DNA of 64,000 bases from Snodgrassella alvi SCGC AB-598-O02 (GCA_000725195.1 JAIL01000255.1:1-64000); one strand, 5' to 3'; positions 27,706 to 37,223 are shown, counted from the first letter of the stretch. The notes: generated by a model not told the origin, from the letters alone. A program made the numbers and translations.

Positions 27706-28509
27706 ATGAAAACAATCAAATATTTATATGCACTTATTTTATTATGTATACCTCTATTTAGCTACGCTAACTGTAAAAACTTGGTTTCCACTTTACAACA
27801 AAAATTCTACCCGCATTATCAGGATTCAGGATTAAACATCACCAGATGTAAAGTCTGGTCTGCTGATCCATCTAAAACCATTGTGGTTTTTATTGAAGAT
27901 AATGGTATAAAAGATGCCAGTTTTAATTTAGATGTAATGCTAGTCAATAGCCAAAGTGGCGAAGTCATTGCGCGTAAAAAGGAAAAAAATGCCATACAAA
28001 GAGAGAATGAGTTAATCAATTTAAGTGCTGATATGTTAGTCCAGTTAGATATTGATACTGAGCCCTATAAACTGAACCAACAAGTAAGCGCTTTTGGCAT
28101 TCGTATCTACTATGATTATATTTTATCCGGCATGACTCAGTATTCTGCCCAATATTTCAACTTATATACTTTTCAGAATAACAATCTAACGCGAGTTATT
28201 AACAATCTTGAGGTTGAACATTCTATTTTTAATGAAGAAAAGGATCCAATACATCTGAACTGGATAGATGGAATTGATAAGCTTATTGCCACTCTATCCC
28301 TAAGTCAGAATCATACTAATGGTTTTGCAGATATTATTGTTTCTGAAAAAAGAGAATTTAATGCTTATGAAAATAGTCATTCTGAGTGTCTACCTAAGCG
28401 TGCGCCTAAGTATGTATTTATTTTACACTACGATGGAAAAAAATATGTAATTCCAAAAAGACACGACATACAATACAAATTTGAAAGAAGAGAAAAAACA
28501 TTATATTGA
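27706..28509 (+). CDS. Secreted protein of unknown function, paralog 1
   Basis: A 267-residue protein with a clear signal peptide, MKTIKYLYALILLCIPLFSY-ANC, cleaved near residue 20. It is a tandem paralog of the gene at 28652, sharing ADPSKTIVVFIEDNG, FNLDVMLVNSQSGEVIARKK, FGIRIYYDYI, SLSQNHTNGFADIIVSE and YVFILHYDGKKYVIPKR. I start it at ATG 27706 because this aligns with the neighbour; the open frame reaches back to 27640, and those 22 extra codons fall in the duplicated upstream DNA. It is probably periplasmic or secreted. I know no family. The conserved C-terminal Y-D-G-K-K-Y-V-I-P-K pattern is typical of proteins that report or bind at the cell surface, but this is a guess. Confidence 0.75.
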   Translation: MKTIKYLYALILLCIPLFSYANCKNLVSTLQQKFYPHYQDSGLNITRCKVWSADPSKTIVVFIEDNGIKDASFNLDVMLVNSQSGEVIARKKEKNAIQRENELINLSADMLVQLDIDTEPYKLNQQVSAFGIRIYYDYILSGMTQYSAQYFNLYTFQNNNLTRVINNLEVEHSIFNEEKDPIHLNWIDGIDKLIATLSLSQNHTNGFADIIVSEKREFNAYENSHSECLPKRAPKYVFILHYDGKKYVIPKRHDIQYKFERREKTLY

Positions 28510-28651
28510 TATGTTTTATTCATATTTTGATCATTTCCATACAGGTAAATGCTTTTAATAATTTACGCCGTAGCACCAATTCCAGTTTTTACCTCTTTGC
28601 AATTGTTATTGTATATTAAATTTTGTTTAAAAAATGAGCTGATTTGCATAA

Positions 28652-29494
28652 ATGAAAATATTAAAATATTTATATACATTTTTTTTATTATGGATACCAT
28701 TTCTCAGTTACGCTAACTGTGGAGACTTGGAGTCTACTTTAAGAGATAAATTCTACCCGGATGATTTAGAATTAAATTTCCGTAGAGTAATAGGAAGCGA
28801 TTGTCAAGTCTTGCCGGCTGATCCATCTAAAACCATTGTGGCTTTCCTTACCAAGGACGATGATATCCTTGATGCCAATTTTAATTTAGATGTTATGCTG
28901 GTCGATAGCCAAAGTGGTGAAGTTATTGCGCGTGACAAGGAAAAAAATGTCATACAAAGAGAAAATGAGTTAATCAAATTGAGTATAGACAGGCGTGTCG
29001 AGTTTGGTATTGATACTACGTCCTATAAACTGAACCCACAAGTAAGCGTTTTTGGCATTCGTATTTTCTATAATCATATTTTTAACGGTCTCACGCCGTA
29101 TATGGCCGAATATATCAACTTATATAGTTTTCAGAATAAAAATTTAACGCGGGCTCTTAACAACCTTGAAGTTAAACATATTATTTTTAATGAAGATGAG
29201 GATCAAATACACCTGCACTCGCCACCTAAATTTGATCACCTTATGACCACTCTATCCTTAAGCCAGCATCATACTAATGGTTTTGCGGATATTATTGTTT
29301 CTGAACAAAGAGGGTCTATTGGCCCTGCAGAATTATTTTCTGACACCACTCTGAAAAGACATTTTAAGCGTATACCTAAGCATGTATTTATTTTACGCTA
29401 CGACGGAAAAAAATATGTGATTCCCAAAAGAAACGACATACAATACCGATATTACAACAAACATTTTATCAACACGAGAACATACATGGATTAA
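28652..29494 (+). CDS. Secreted protein of unknown function, paralog 2
   Basis: A 280-residue protein with the signal peptide MKILKYLYTFFLLWIPFLSY-ANC. It parallels the preceding gene along its whole length, for example LPADPSKTIVAFLTKDD, FNLDVMLVDSQSGEVIARDK, VFGIRIFYNHIF, INLYSFQNKNLTRALNNLEV and HTNGFADIIVSEQR. The two copies differ mostly in surface-type residues and by small insertions. The upstream 60 bases are duplicated as well (compare 27622-27680 with 28568-28625), so the repeat unit included the promoter region. No catalytic motif is visible. A third, broken copy follows. Confidence 0.75.
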   Translation: MKILKYLYTFFLLWIPFLSYANCGDLESTLRDKFYPDDLELNFRRVIGSDCQVLPADPSKTIVAFLTKDDDILDANFNLDVMLVDSQSGEVIARDKEKNVIQRENELIKLSIDRRVEFGIDTTSYKLNPQVSVFGIRIFYNHIFNGLTPYMAEYINLYSFQNKNLTRALNNLEVKHIIFNEDEDQIHLHSPPKFDHLMTTLSLSQHHTNGFADIIVSEQRGSIGPAELFSDTTLKRHFKRIPKHVFILRYDGKKYVIPKRNDIQYRYYNKHFINTRTYMD

Positions 29495-29539
29495 GCATGA
29501 TCCGTCGATCCCGCTTAACTCATGGCGGCTCTGGCTACG

Positions 29540-29780
29540 ATTCAGGACAATAAGAAAATAATGACCATTTTAATTTGGAAATAATGCTGATTGATAGTCA
29601 AAGTGATAAATTTATGGTGCGGAATCTGGAAATTTACCATAACTGTTTATTCATTATGCAATCAGATTCAACGATTTGGTTAATAAGATAACCCGCTATA
29701 TACTGCATATATACTCAGTAGTTTTCAGACTAATGGCAGCCTGAGGAAAATCTATTGCTGAATGATTTTATTTTTCTCTG
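29540..29780 (+). pseudogene. Decayed third copy of the secreted paralog family
   Basis: The plus strand reads NDHFNLEIMLIDSQSDKFMV near 29557-29618, matching FNLDVMLVDSQSGEVIAR of the intact paralogs. Farther on, LSSFQTNGSLRK near 29714-29750 resembles LYSFQNKNLTRA. Between and around them the frame is broken by stops and deletions, and there is no start or signal peptide. Confidence 0.7.
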
Positions 29781-29810
29781 ATGATTTTTTATGGTATTTA
29801 ATAGCACAAT

Positions 29811-30002
29811 ATGAGCTACTTTAATTATCATGCAAAAGCTAAGCAACTTATCAAAGATGGGTTCTTGATTAGGTATGAATTTGTCGATAACTGGAACGGC
29901 ATCAAACCGGCATTGGTTCTATATTTTGCTAATACTAGACCAATGCCAATCAGGGAATATAAATGGGAAGAGAATTTGCCTTTACTGGCAGAGGACATTT
30001 AA
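29811..30002 (+). CDS. Small protein of unknown function (63 aa)
   Basis: A short frame beginning MSYFNYHAKAKQLIKDGFLI, with RYEFVDNWNGIKPALVLYF and a Pro/Trp-containing end (RPMPIREYKWEENLPLL). The amphipathic, well-mixed composition looks like a real small globular protein, and I have a vague memory of similar short conserved proteins in Neisseriaceae. I cannot name a family. No ribosome-binding site is obvious before the ATG. It follows the broken paralog and lies on the same strand. Confidence 0.5.
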   Translation: MSYFNYHAKAKQLIKDGFLIRYEFVDNWNGIKPALVLYFANTRPMPIREYKWEENLPLLAEDI

Positions 30003-30168
30003 ATCATCAGGTATGATCCATCTTAGCTCATTATCAGCAATACATGATATTTTGGGCTGAACTGAGTACTTTTAAATCCATTAAATTTCATACTGATAAT
30101 AAAACAGTCATTGCGACCGTTTGTTGTTCAAAAAGACCCAAATTTATAAATATAATCTGCTAAATTTA

Positions 30169-30212
30169 AGTCAGTATTGAAAAGTATATTTAACCTTGCT
30201 TCAATACTGACT
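30169..30212 (-). terminator. Hairpin downstream of the substrate-binding-protein gene
   Basis: AGTCAGTATTGAA pairs with TTCAATACTGACT around an 18-base loop, about 45 bases after the stop at 30257. The T-tract is weak. Confidence 0.55.
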
Positions 30213-30256
30213 ACAATAAGCTGAATAAATTACAAATGAACAACCATTATTCTGGA

Positions 30257-31078
30257 TTACTTGGGCGAATAATCAGCACCAAAATATTGCTGACTGATTT
30301 TAGCAAGCTTACCATTTTGGATAATTTTCTTTATCCCCTGATTAATGTTTTGTGTCAGTTCTGCCCCCTGATTGCCTTTACTAACCAATAAATAACTATA
30401 GGGCGAACCAATACGGACATTATCTTCCTTGCTCAGTTCAATTACTTTCAGTTTTAGGTTATATTGCTTGATAAACAATTCAAGCATAGCTCGATCAATC
30501 AGCTGAAAATCGTATTTACCATTAGCCACATTTTGTAATACCGGTAACAGATCAGCTTCGCTGTACTGAATTTTTACTGGATTGTCCTGATTAGCCTGAT
30601 TAAAATTTTCTAATGCAGTGGTATAGTTCAGTCCAGGTGGTGTTTCGGTGGATTTACCCTTTAAATCCTGAAAACCTTTTATAGTTTGATCATCCGCTCT
30701 GACGGCGATGACATATTGATTAAGAAATATCGGATCGGTATAAAAATATTTTTCTTTACGTTGCTCATTCATGGCAAAATTATTGGCACCGACCTGATAG
30801 CGATCTGAGTCTAGACCGGCTAATACCGAGGGAAATTCAGTAATTTCAAAGCTGATACTGTACTGAGGTAACTCGGCAAAAATGGCTTTAGCTACATCAA
30901 TATCATAACCGCTTAATTCTCCATTTTTATTGACTGTGACGAATGGACTGGGTGAGCCGGATGTGGCTATGACAATATGTTTTTTCCCGCCATTATCTTC
31001 TTGTGGCTGTGATTTATCACACCCGGTCACTAGCAGAATACCAGCCAGCAAAAGTGTATAAAACCGTTTTATGTCCAT
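30257..31078 (-). CDS. Amino-acid-type ABC transporter substrate-binding lipoprotein
   Basis: A 273-residue family 3 extracellular solute-binding protein. It has a lipoprotein signal peptide with lipobox LLVTGC (Cys20). The periplasmic binding fold shows IVIATSGSPSPFVTVNKNGELSGYDIDVAKAIF, FPSVLAGLDSDRYQVGANNFA, FYTDPIFLNQYVIAVRADD, FQDLKGKSTETPPGLNYTTALE and a C-terminal GIKKIIQNGKLAKISQQYFG. These are the features of cystine/polar amino acid binding proteins. It is the last gene of a five-gene minus-strand operon with permease, ATPase, GNAT and a glutathionyl-hydroquinone-reductase-like gene; AAGGAG precedes its ATG. The sulphur content of the ligand is inferred from the operon, not seen. 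Confidence 0.92.
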   Translation of the reverse strand: MDIKRFYTLLLAGILLVTGCDKSQPQEDNGGKKHIVIATSGSPSPFVTVNKNGELSGYDIDVAKAIFAELPQYSISFEITEFPSVLAGLDSDRYQVGANNFAMNEQRKEKYFYTDPIFLNQYVIAVRADDQTIKGFQDLKGKSTETPPGLNYTTALENFNQANQDNPVKIQYSEADLLPVLQNVANGKYDFQLIDRAMLELFIKQYNLKLKVIELSKEDNVRIGSPYSYLLVSKGNQGAELTQNINQGIKKIIQNGKLAKISQQYFGADYSPK

Positions 31079-31127
31079 TTCTTTCTCCTTACTATTTTAA
31101 ATACAACCTAATTGCTTGTCTGAATTA

Positions 31128-31553
31128 CTACCCAAATCCCATTTCTCTCATGGCCTCAAGGTGATCATCGCCATAATGCACCAACCCTGTTTTCATCAGA
31201 CTAAACCCCAGTCGCTGGTAAAATTTCACCGTTTTCGGGTGAGTATAGAGAATAATATTGCAGTGACTAAGCTGCTCAACCAATTTATCGATAATCAGAC
31301 GACCAAATTGTTGACCGTGCAAGTGTTCGGCCACTGCTACATTGTAGATCGCCGCCTGACAAATACCATCAGATAACGCCCGTCCTACACCAACCACCTG
31401 CTTATTTTGCAAAAGAAATACCACCGCATAGCTTCTGCTAAAAACCAGTTGCTGGGTTGGTGCGTCTAAATCACTTAAACCATAAAACTGTAATAATTCT
31501 GCTACTTGTTGCCAGTTGATATGCTGACAATTTTGCTGGACGATAATTTCCAT
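31128..31553 (-). CDS. GNAT-family N-acetyltransferase in a transport operon
   Basis: A 141-residue GCN5-related acetyltransferase. The core beta strands VVFLLQNKQVVGVGRALSDG and AAIYNVAVAEHLHGQQFGRL contain the acetyl-CoA-binding R/Q-x-x-G-x-G/A-like motif in HGQQFGRLIIDKLV. The end reads TVKFYQRLGFSL, typical of this fold. The ATG at 31553 is used; GGGAG lies six bases before it. The gene sits between the ATPase and the substrate-binding protein genes. This recalls Bacillus operons for S-modified cysteine derivatives, in which an acetyltransferase acts on the imported compound. The substrate is not known here. Confidence 0.88.
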   Translation of the reverse strand: MEIIVQQNCQHINWQQVAELLQFYGLSDLDAPTQQLVFSRSYAVVFLLQNKQVVGVGRALSDGICQAAIYNVAVAEHLHGQQFGRLIIDKLVEQLSHCNIILYTHPKTVKFYQRLGFSLMKTGLVHYGDDHLEAMREMGFG

Positions 31554-31572
31554 CACTTACTCCCGCCAATTT

Positions 31573-32331
31573 TTATATCTGGTAATCTACTACTGATAAA
31601 CCATGGTAACGAGCTAAAAATGCTTTTGTGCGCTGATGTCTGGGCTGAGCAAATACTTGTTCCGGCGTATCATCTTCAATAATCTGACCCTGATCCAGAA
31701 ACAGCACCCGTGTTGCAATCTCATGCACAAAACTCATTTCATGTGATACCAAAATCATGGTATTGCCAGCCTGCGCTGCCTGTCTGATCGTTGCCAACAC
31801 TTCGCCTACTAACTCTGGATCTAAAGCAGAGGTGGGTTCATCCAGTAACAATACTTTCGGATCCATAGCCAAAGCTCTGGCTATGGCAACCCGTTGTTGC
31901 TGTCCACCTGAAAGCTGTTTAGGATAATGAGCTAGCCGATCCTCCAACCCGACCTGTCGTAATTTCTCTAAAGCAATCGTTTCAGCAGCTGCTTTAGTGT
32001 ATTTTTTCACGACAATTAAGCCTTCCATAACATTTTCCAGAGCAGTTTTTTGCTGAAACAGATTAAATTGCTGAAATACCATGGCTGACTGTTGGCGAAA
32101 CTGCACCAGTTCTTTTTTCTTGATTTGGCCGGCATCGATCTGCATACCATTAATACTGATTTGCCCCTGCTGAGGTTGTTCCAGTAAATTTAAGCAACGC
32201 AACAAAGTCGATTTACCTGCACCGGAAGCACCGATAATGGCAACAATCTCATGCTGTTTAACTGAGAAGCTCAATTGCTTGAGCACCGGGTGACCATGAT
32301 AGGCAAGACTAAGATCACGAACATGAATCAT
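31573..32331 (-). CDS. Amino-acid ABC transporter ATPase
   Basis: A 252-residue polar-amino-acid-type import ATPase. Walker A is GASGAGKSTLLRCLN (about residues 33-47), Q-loop MVFQQFNLFQQKTALENV, signature LSGGQQQRVAIARALA, Walker B KVLLLDEPTSALDPELVGEV and H-loop LVSHEMSFVHEIATRVLFL. The order and spacing are those of GlnQ/TcyN. Its ATG overlaps the stop codon of the permease gene (ATGA), indicating coupled translation. It drives uptake through the permease encoded upstream using the lipoprotein encoded two genes downstream. Confidence 0.95.
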   Translation of the reverse strand: MIHVRDLSLAYHGHPVLKQLSFSVKQHEIVAIIGASGAGKSTLLRCLNLLEQPQQGQISINGMQIDAGQIKKKELVQFRQQSAMVFQQFNLFQQKTALENVMEGLIVVKKYTKAAAETIALEKLRQVGLEDRLAHYPKQLSGGQQQRVAIARALAMDPKVLLLDEPTSALDPELVGEVLATIRQAAQAGNTMILVSHEMSFVHEIATRVLFLDQGQIIEDDTPEQVFAQPRHQRTKAFLARYHGLSVVDYQI

Positions 32332-33068
32332 AGAAGTTTACCTCGGCGATAACTGGGAATATTCGGACTGGTTGGAATAGCTATTTTCCTTTCCCAGAAT
32401 TTGACACATAGTTCAATGATGACGGTAAGCAACCAATAAATTAATGCCAGAGAAATATAAGCTTCGAAATAACGATAATTATTGCCAGCCAGTATTTTTC
32501 CTCGGGCAGTCATTTCAACTACCGAACAGACAAATGCCAGCGAAGTACCTTTAAGCAAGCTGATCAGGGTATTACCTAAGTTAGGTAAAGCTACTACAAA
32601 AGCTTCTGGCAGAATAATGCGCCGTAAAATCTGCATATAAGTCATGCCCAGCGACTGTGCCGCTTCTATCTGTCCTTTACTGACTGACTGCAAAGCAGCA
32701 CGTAAAGTTTCGGAGTTATAAGCCGCCTCATTAAGCGAAAAAGCCACCAAAACAAATAACATTGAAGGCACAGAATTAATATTAAAATCGGTGTGACAGA
32801 AATAATTTACATACCGAAGTAACACCGGCACACCGTAATAACTCAAATACAGTTGCACCAGCAATGGCGTACCTCTGACAAAAGAGACAAACAAAGCTGT
32901 TAACTGTGCTAATACCGGTATGCGGTTGATTTTAATCAGTGCCAGCCCCAGCCCCAGAATCACTCCAAACAGCATGGCCAGCACCGTAATGAATAACGTT
33001 ACCGGTAAATACGCCAACAAAGCAGGGATTTGGGTAAAAATTAACTTCACATCAATGATATTAGGCAT
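32328..33068 (-). CDS. Amino-acid ABC transporter permease
   Basis: A 246-residue inner-membrane permease of the His/Glu/Gln/Arg family (TcyL/TcyM-like). It has about five membrane segments. The EAA loop reads EAAQSLGMTYMQILRRIILPEAF (about residues 133-155), preceded by the family motif SLNEAAYNSETLRAAL. The N-terminal LLAYLPVTLFITVLAML and SFVRGTPLLVQLYLSYYGVP are typical. A single permease gene suggests a homodimer. It lies 25 bases after the glutathionyl-hydroquinone-reductase-like gene. Confidence 0.94.
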   Translation of the reverse strand: MPNIIDVKLIFTQIPALLAYLPVTLFITVLAMLFGVILGLGLALIKINRIPVLAQLTALFVSFVRGTPLLVQLYLSYYGVPVLLRYVNYFCHTDFNINSVPSMLFVLVAFSLNEAAYNSETLRAALQSVSKGQIEAAQSLGMTYMQILRRIILPEAFVVALPNLGNTLISLLKGTSLAFVCSVVEMTARGKILAGNNYRYFEAYISLALIYWLLTVIIELCVKFWERKIAIPTSPNIPSYRRGKLL

Positions 33069-33093
33069 TTTGACAATCCTGCACTAATGGTCA

Positions 33094-34056
33094 TTACGCT
33101 GGGAACTGCTTGTCGCGGTTGTGCGGTGTCTGCCAGATACTGACATCCGGACCTAAGGGCAGAATATCGTAAGGATTGTTACCATGACTGCCTAACCAAT
33201 AGCCCTTCTTAATACTTTGAAAATCGGTGCTGTCGCCAAATGCCGGAATTTGATATAACTCCCGAGCATATGCCCATAAATTGGGAAAATCAGTTAAACG
33301 ATTCCGATTGGTTTTAAACACCGCATAATAGGCAACATCAAAGCGAGCCAGGGTGACATACAAACGAATATCTGCATCAGTAATTTGATTGCCAAACAGA
33401 TAGCGCGAATGACTTAAATGGTGCTCCAGCTTGTCTAAACGATTAAATACCAGCTGATAAGCATCTTCATAGGCCTGTTGCGACTGCGCAAAACCAGCTT
33501 TGTACACACCATTATTCAGTTCATCAAACAAAATCTGATTGAATTGCTTAATGTCTTTGCGTAAATCTATTGGGAATAAATCCGGTGCCTGCGGTTTATG
33601 AAATGGTTTAAACGCGGTCTCCCAATAATAGGTAAGATTAAAATAATCATTATTCACTACCTTACCCAGCTTTACATCCACCACGGCCGGTACAGTTGCT
33701 CGCCCGCTGTAATCAGGATCAGATCTAGCATAGATTTCCGGCAAATAACGGATTCCCAATACCGGATCGACACCCCCTGCATCAAGTGAAAATTCCCAAC
33801 CATTAATAGTGCGTACCGGACTGGCCTGACCAATACTGATAACATTTTCCAGTCCCAGCAACCTGATCGCAATCACCGAGCGATGTGCCCATGGACATAC
33901 TGCCGACCATAACAAGCGATAGCGCCCAGCTTCAACCGGTAACATCCCTACTTCATTACCAAATGGTGTAGTGAAGTGATTATGCTGACGATTAAATTTA
34001 CCGTCTTCCCCAATTTCTTTCGCATCTTCTGAAGTTACAATTTTGCCTATAGACAT
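33094..34056 (-). CDS. yqjG: Glutathionyl-hydroquinone reductase-like (YqjG/Ecm4 family) protein
   Basis: A 320-residue Xi-class glutathione transferase, which removes glutathione from S-conjugates through a catalytic cysteine. The active-site motif is LLWSAVCPWAHRS with C54. The family-specific N-terminal part FNRQHNHFTT, the TVPAVVDVKLGKVVNNDYF glutathione-binding region, and the C-terminal helical domain (LFGNQITDADIRLYVTLARFD, TDFPNLWAYARELYQIPAF) are all there. ATG 34056 is used, with AGGA eight bases upstream. It leads the five-gene transporter operon, which suggests that the imported compounds or their products are S-conjugates; this is inference. Confidence 0.92.
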   Translation of the reverse strand: MSIGKIVTSEDAKEIGEDGKFNRQHNHFTTPFGNEVGMLPVEAGRYRLLWSAVCPWAHRSVIAIRLLGLENVISIGQASPVRTINGWEFSLDAGGVDPVLGIRYLPEIYARSDPDYSGRATVPAVVDVKLGKVVNNDYFNLTYYWETAFKPFHKPQAPDLFPIDLRKDIKQFNQILFDELNNGVYKAGFAQSQQAYEDAYQLVFNRLDKLEHHLSHSRYLFGNQITDADIRLYVTLARFDVAYYAVFKTNRNRLTDFPNLWAYARELYQIPAFGDSTDFQSIKKGYWLGSHGNNPYDILPLGPDVSIWQTPHNRDKQFPA

Positions 34057-34059
34057 CAC

Positions 34060-35151
34060 ATCATTCCTGTTTATTATTTATCTTAATTACTAAACTGCCT
34101 GAAACTGAATTCAATCTAACATTATTTAAATCTTTAACTAAATACCAAAAAGACATATTTATATAATTACTGCTTATATATTTAGTTATTGTTCAATGCT
34201 TTAGCGATGAAAAGACAGTACAAGCAAAGCAGTGCCTGCAATAAACCATATGGCTTATTGCATAATGATGACTAAGTTATAGCGATTTATGCACACTGCG
34301 AAATACTGATAAATAAATACAGTAGTAATTGAAAATATATTCAGTAGCTAGCAACGTTACTGAGCTGAAATTTTCAGCATTGATGAATTTAATCGAGCAA
34401 GCCTGAAACTCAGTTGAGTTTCCTGTGGATCAGGCAAAATCATCTGCCAAAAAATATTAAAAGCATAATTTGCGAAATCATCATCGGATTGAATAATACG
34501 ATAAGCTAAAGTGACTGGATCGGTAGCTAATTTCAATATCTTCCGCATTATGAGCAAATCTTTTCAGTCTAGCTATATTCCTTAGCAGACAAACTGGTAG
34601 TTGTAAAATCAGCAATCAAGTCATCCATAGATGAGGAACGCAGCAATCTTGTTAGCCCTTTACACTTTATCGTATTCTGGTCTAATCGTATCTTGTGGCA
34701 ATTTAACTTCGCCTGAAATGCGGCAACTAGGATTGATAAAACTCAAACTGAAATATAATTTTTATCTTATCGTTAAACAAAAAACAGAAATGGCTACTGG
34801 TTGACATAATCATACGGTCATAATCATCCTCTAAGTTCTTTAAACCGCCCGCAATTTGGTTACCTTTCGAAACGTAGTTGTCGTTGAAAACGCAAATATT
34901 GCTTACCATGAGCCGGTTTAATTAATCATTTTATTTCTTGCTATAACCTGTTATTCACATTCTGTCAAAATGCCACATCCATGAGCCGTTGCAGAGCAAG
35001 ACTTTTGAAGACAAAAGCATAATTTGCATAATTCAGTAAATAAATTATTTTATTTTACACAGTTATTTATCTGTGCAGAGCTTTTCATTCTTTACATTTT
35101 GACCTGTTTTATGTCAGGCTTAGCTATTCTGAAATTTGCTATATCCTAATC
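34060..35151. other. Gene-poor, possibly decayed region
   Basis: About 1.1 kb without a convincing gene. Two short minus-strand frames exist, 34357-34548 (about 64 codons, MRKILKLATDPVTLAYRIIQ...) and 34727-34909 (60 codons, MVSNICVFNDNYVSKGNQIA...). Between them, stop-interrupted stretches read like protein (for example ISGEVKLPQDTIRPEYDKV and MDDLIADFTTTSLSAKEYS in different frames). This is consistent with one or more pseudogenes, but I cannot name a family. Confidence 0.4.
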
Positions 35152-36465
35152 ATGCACAGTCGCCAATTTTTATCCCTGTATGGTTCTATTTTCTTTTTAT
35201 TTTCCGGCTACGGCCTGTTTCTGAACTCGGCCGGGATCAAGTTAACCCAGATGGGATTCAGTAATATCACCATCGGGGTAGTGAATGCTGCTTTTTTTAT
35301 TGGTGGTACCATTTCAGCCATCGTTTCACATCGAATCATTTCACGTGTAGGCCACATTCGCAGCTTTAGCGTTTTCGGTTCACTGTTCGCCATGGCGGCA
35401 TTAGCGCATCTGATGGTAGAACAACTGTGGCTTTGGGGCATCCTACGGGCTGTATTGGGTTTTTGTCATTATAGTTTGTTGATGGTTGTGGAAAGCTGGT
35501 TTACGGCGCGAAGTGTACCTCAGACACGCGCTAAAATTCTGGCTTTCTATGAGGTTGTCTATTATGCCTCCTCTGCCACCAGCGTGTTGTTGCTCAGCCT
35601 GAATATGTCGAGTAACAACATCTTTACTCTGGCGGCAATTCTGGTGATTACTGCCACTTTGCCGGTTGGACTGACCAAAATGCAACAACCAGATATTCCC
35701 AATCGGGAAAGAATTAGTCTGCCTCATGTGCTGTCGATCCTGCCTTTGGCATGGATGTCTTGTTTCATGGCCGGTATCTTTATCAACGGCTTCTTTACTA
35801 TGGGTTCAGTATTTATTCTGCGTTTGGGTTATACCCTACCCGAAGTTTCATTGTTTCTTGGTTCAGCAATGGTGGGTGGCTTTACCATTCAGCTATTTAT
35901 CGCCTGGCTTTCCAACACCTTTGGTCGTGCCCGTACCATTTTTGGCTGTGCTGCTGTAGCAGCAATTGCAGCGATAACAGGTATGATTCTGCTGGTTAGC
36001 TTACCGGGCAATATCTGGGCACAATGTGCAATAGCACTTGCTATCGGCTGTAGTGGCTTTCCACTATATGCACTGGGACTAGCACGTGCTAATGATGTCT
36101 TGCCAACCAATATGAATACCGTCGAAGTTAACCGCTGTCTGTTATTTGTCTATGGTCTGGGTTCGTTAGTTGCACCACTAATTATGGGTACACTGATGCA
36201 ACTATTTAATCATTTTGGGTTCTATAGCGTTTATGCCATCATAGCCACCATTCTAGCAATTTATGCTTTTATGCAACCCTCAGTACCATTAACTGAACGC
36301 AGTATCTATGTTCCGGTATCCGGTAATGTCGGCCCGATGACCGCTGAACTTGATCCGCGTAATAACGAGGCAACCGATACACCTTTTGATGCGCACAGTG
36401 CAGAACAGCATATTCTACATAGTCAACAGGAATCTGAAGAGGAAACTCCCCAGCCCAAACCATAA
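35152..36465 (+). CDS. MFS transporter (YcaD-like)
   Basis: A 437-residue major-facilitator protein with twelve predicted membrane segments. The N-terminal half contains FSGYGLFLNSAGIKLTQMGFSN and the loop HRIISRVGHIRS, the counterpart of the MFS loop-2 motif. It also has LRAVLGFCHYSLLMVVESWF, matching the YcaD family. The C-terminal tail (about residues 385-437) is hydrophilic and acidic, ending ESEEETPQPKP, and is probably cytoplasmic. The substrate is unknown. It is not in an evident operon; dtd lies downstream on the same strand after 320 bases. Confidence 0.9.
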   Translation: MHSRQFLSLYGSIFFLFSGYGLFLNSAGIKLTQMGFSNITIGVVNAAFFIGGTISAIVSHRIISRVGHIRSFSVFGSLFAMAALAHLMVEQLWLWGILRAVLGFCHYSLLMVVESWFTARSVPQTRAKILAFYEVVYYASSATSVLLLSLNMSSNNIFTLAAILVITATLPVGLTKMQQPDIPNRERISLPHVLSILPLAWMSCFMAGIFINGFFTMGSVFILRLGYTLPEVSLFLGSAMVGGFTIQLFIAWLSNTFGRARTIFGCAAVAAIAAITGMILLVSLPGNIWAQCAIALAIGCSGFPLYALGLARANDVLPTNMNTVEVNRCLLFVYGLGSLVAPLIMGTLMQLFNHFGFYSVYAIIATILAIYAFMQPSVPLTERSIYVPVSGNVGPMTAELDPRNNEATDTPFDAHSAEQHILHSQQESEEETPQPKP

Positions 36466-36788
36466 ATTCCAACTTATAAGCCCTCTGCCAGTAGCATATG
36501 CCTGCTGGTATTTTTTTACTTGCTACTTTAAAGCCCAAACATAATCCACAGACAACAATACCTAGAAACATGCTGGCGATCAATTTTTGCTAATGGGAAC
36601 TTATTTTGAGTTACCAATCACGATTAGTAGCAATACTTGTCAGCAAGATACTTTATTTAATTAATAATAAAGATTGGCACTATGTTAAGATACAGATAAC
36701 TCTGATGAGAGTATTACTTACATCAATTTACCAAATTGCAACTCGCCCTAATTATCTTAAAATTGATTCCCAACAGGAGCACCCTTTT

Positions 36789-37223
36789 ATGATTGCTTTA
36801 ATTCAACGTGTAAAACAAGCCAGTGTGACAGTTGACGAGCAAATCATCGGACAAATCAAACACGGTCTGCTGGTATTACTGGGTGTGGAACAAGGTGATG
36901 ATGAACAAAAAGCAAGCCGTTTATGTGAGAAAATGCTTGGCTACCGTGTTTTCAGTGATAATGAAGGCAAAATGAATCTGAATGTCCAGCAGGCGCACGG
37001 TGAAGTTCTGGTGGTATCACAGTTTACTTTAGCAGCGGATACGCAAAAAGGTTTGCGCCCAAGTTTTACCAAAGGCGCAGCGCCGGACGAAGCAAATCGG
37101 CTTTATCAGTTTTTTATTCAACAATGCCAGCAGCACATTCCTACTCAAACAGGTCAATTTGCTGCCGATATGCAGGTAGCCTTGATTAATGACGGACCAG
37201 TTACATTCTGGCTACAGGTTTAA
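36789..37223 (+). CDS. dtd: D-aminoacyl-tRNA deacylase
   Basis: It hydrolyses D-aminoacyl-tRNAs (and Gly-tRNA-Ala) to keep D-amino acids out of proteins. The ATG at 36789 gives 144 residues, the DTD norm, and AACAGGAG precedes it; the open frame extends about 60 codons farther upstream without family match. Motifs: [32 protein letters not shown], the catalytic [19 protein letters not shown] (SQFTL motif) and the Gly-cis-Pro containing [11 protein letters not shown] (NDGPVT motif) at the C-terminus. It is probably monocistronic. Confidence 0.97.
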   Translation: MIALIQRVKQASVTVDEQIIGQIKHGLLVLLGVEQGDDEQKASRLCEKMLGYRVFSDNEGKMNLNVQQAHGEVLVVSQFTLAADTQKGLRPSFTKGAAPDEANRLYQFFIQQCQQHIPTQTGQFAADMQVALINDGPVTFWLQV

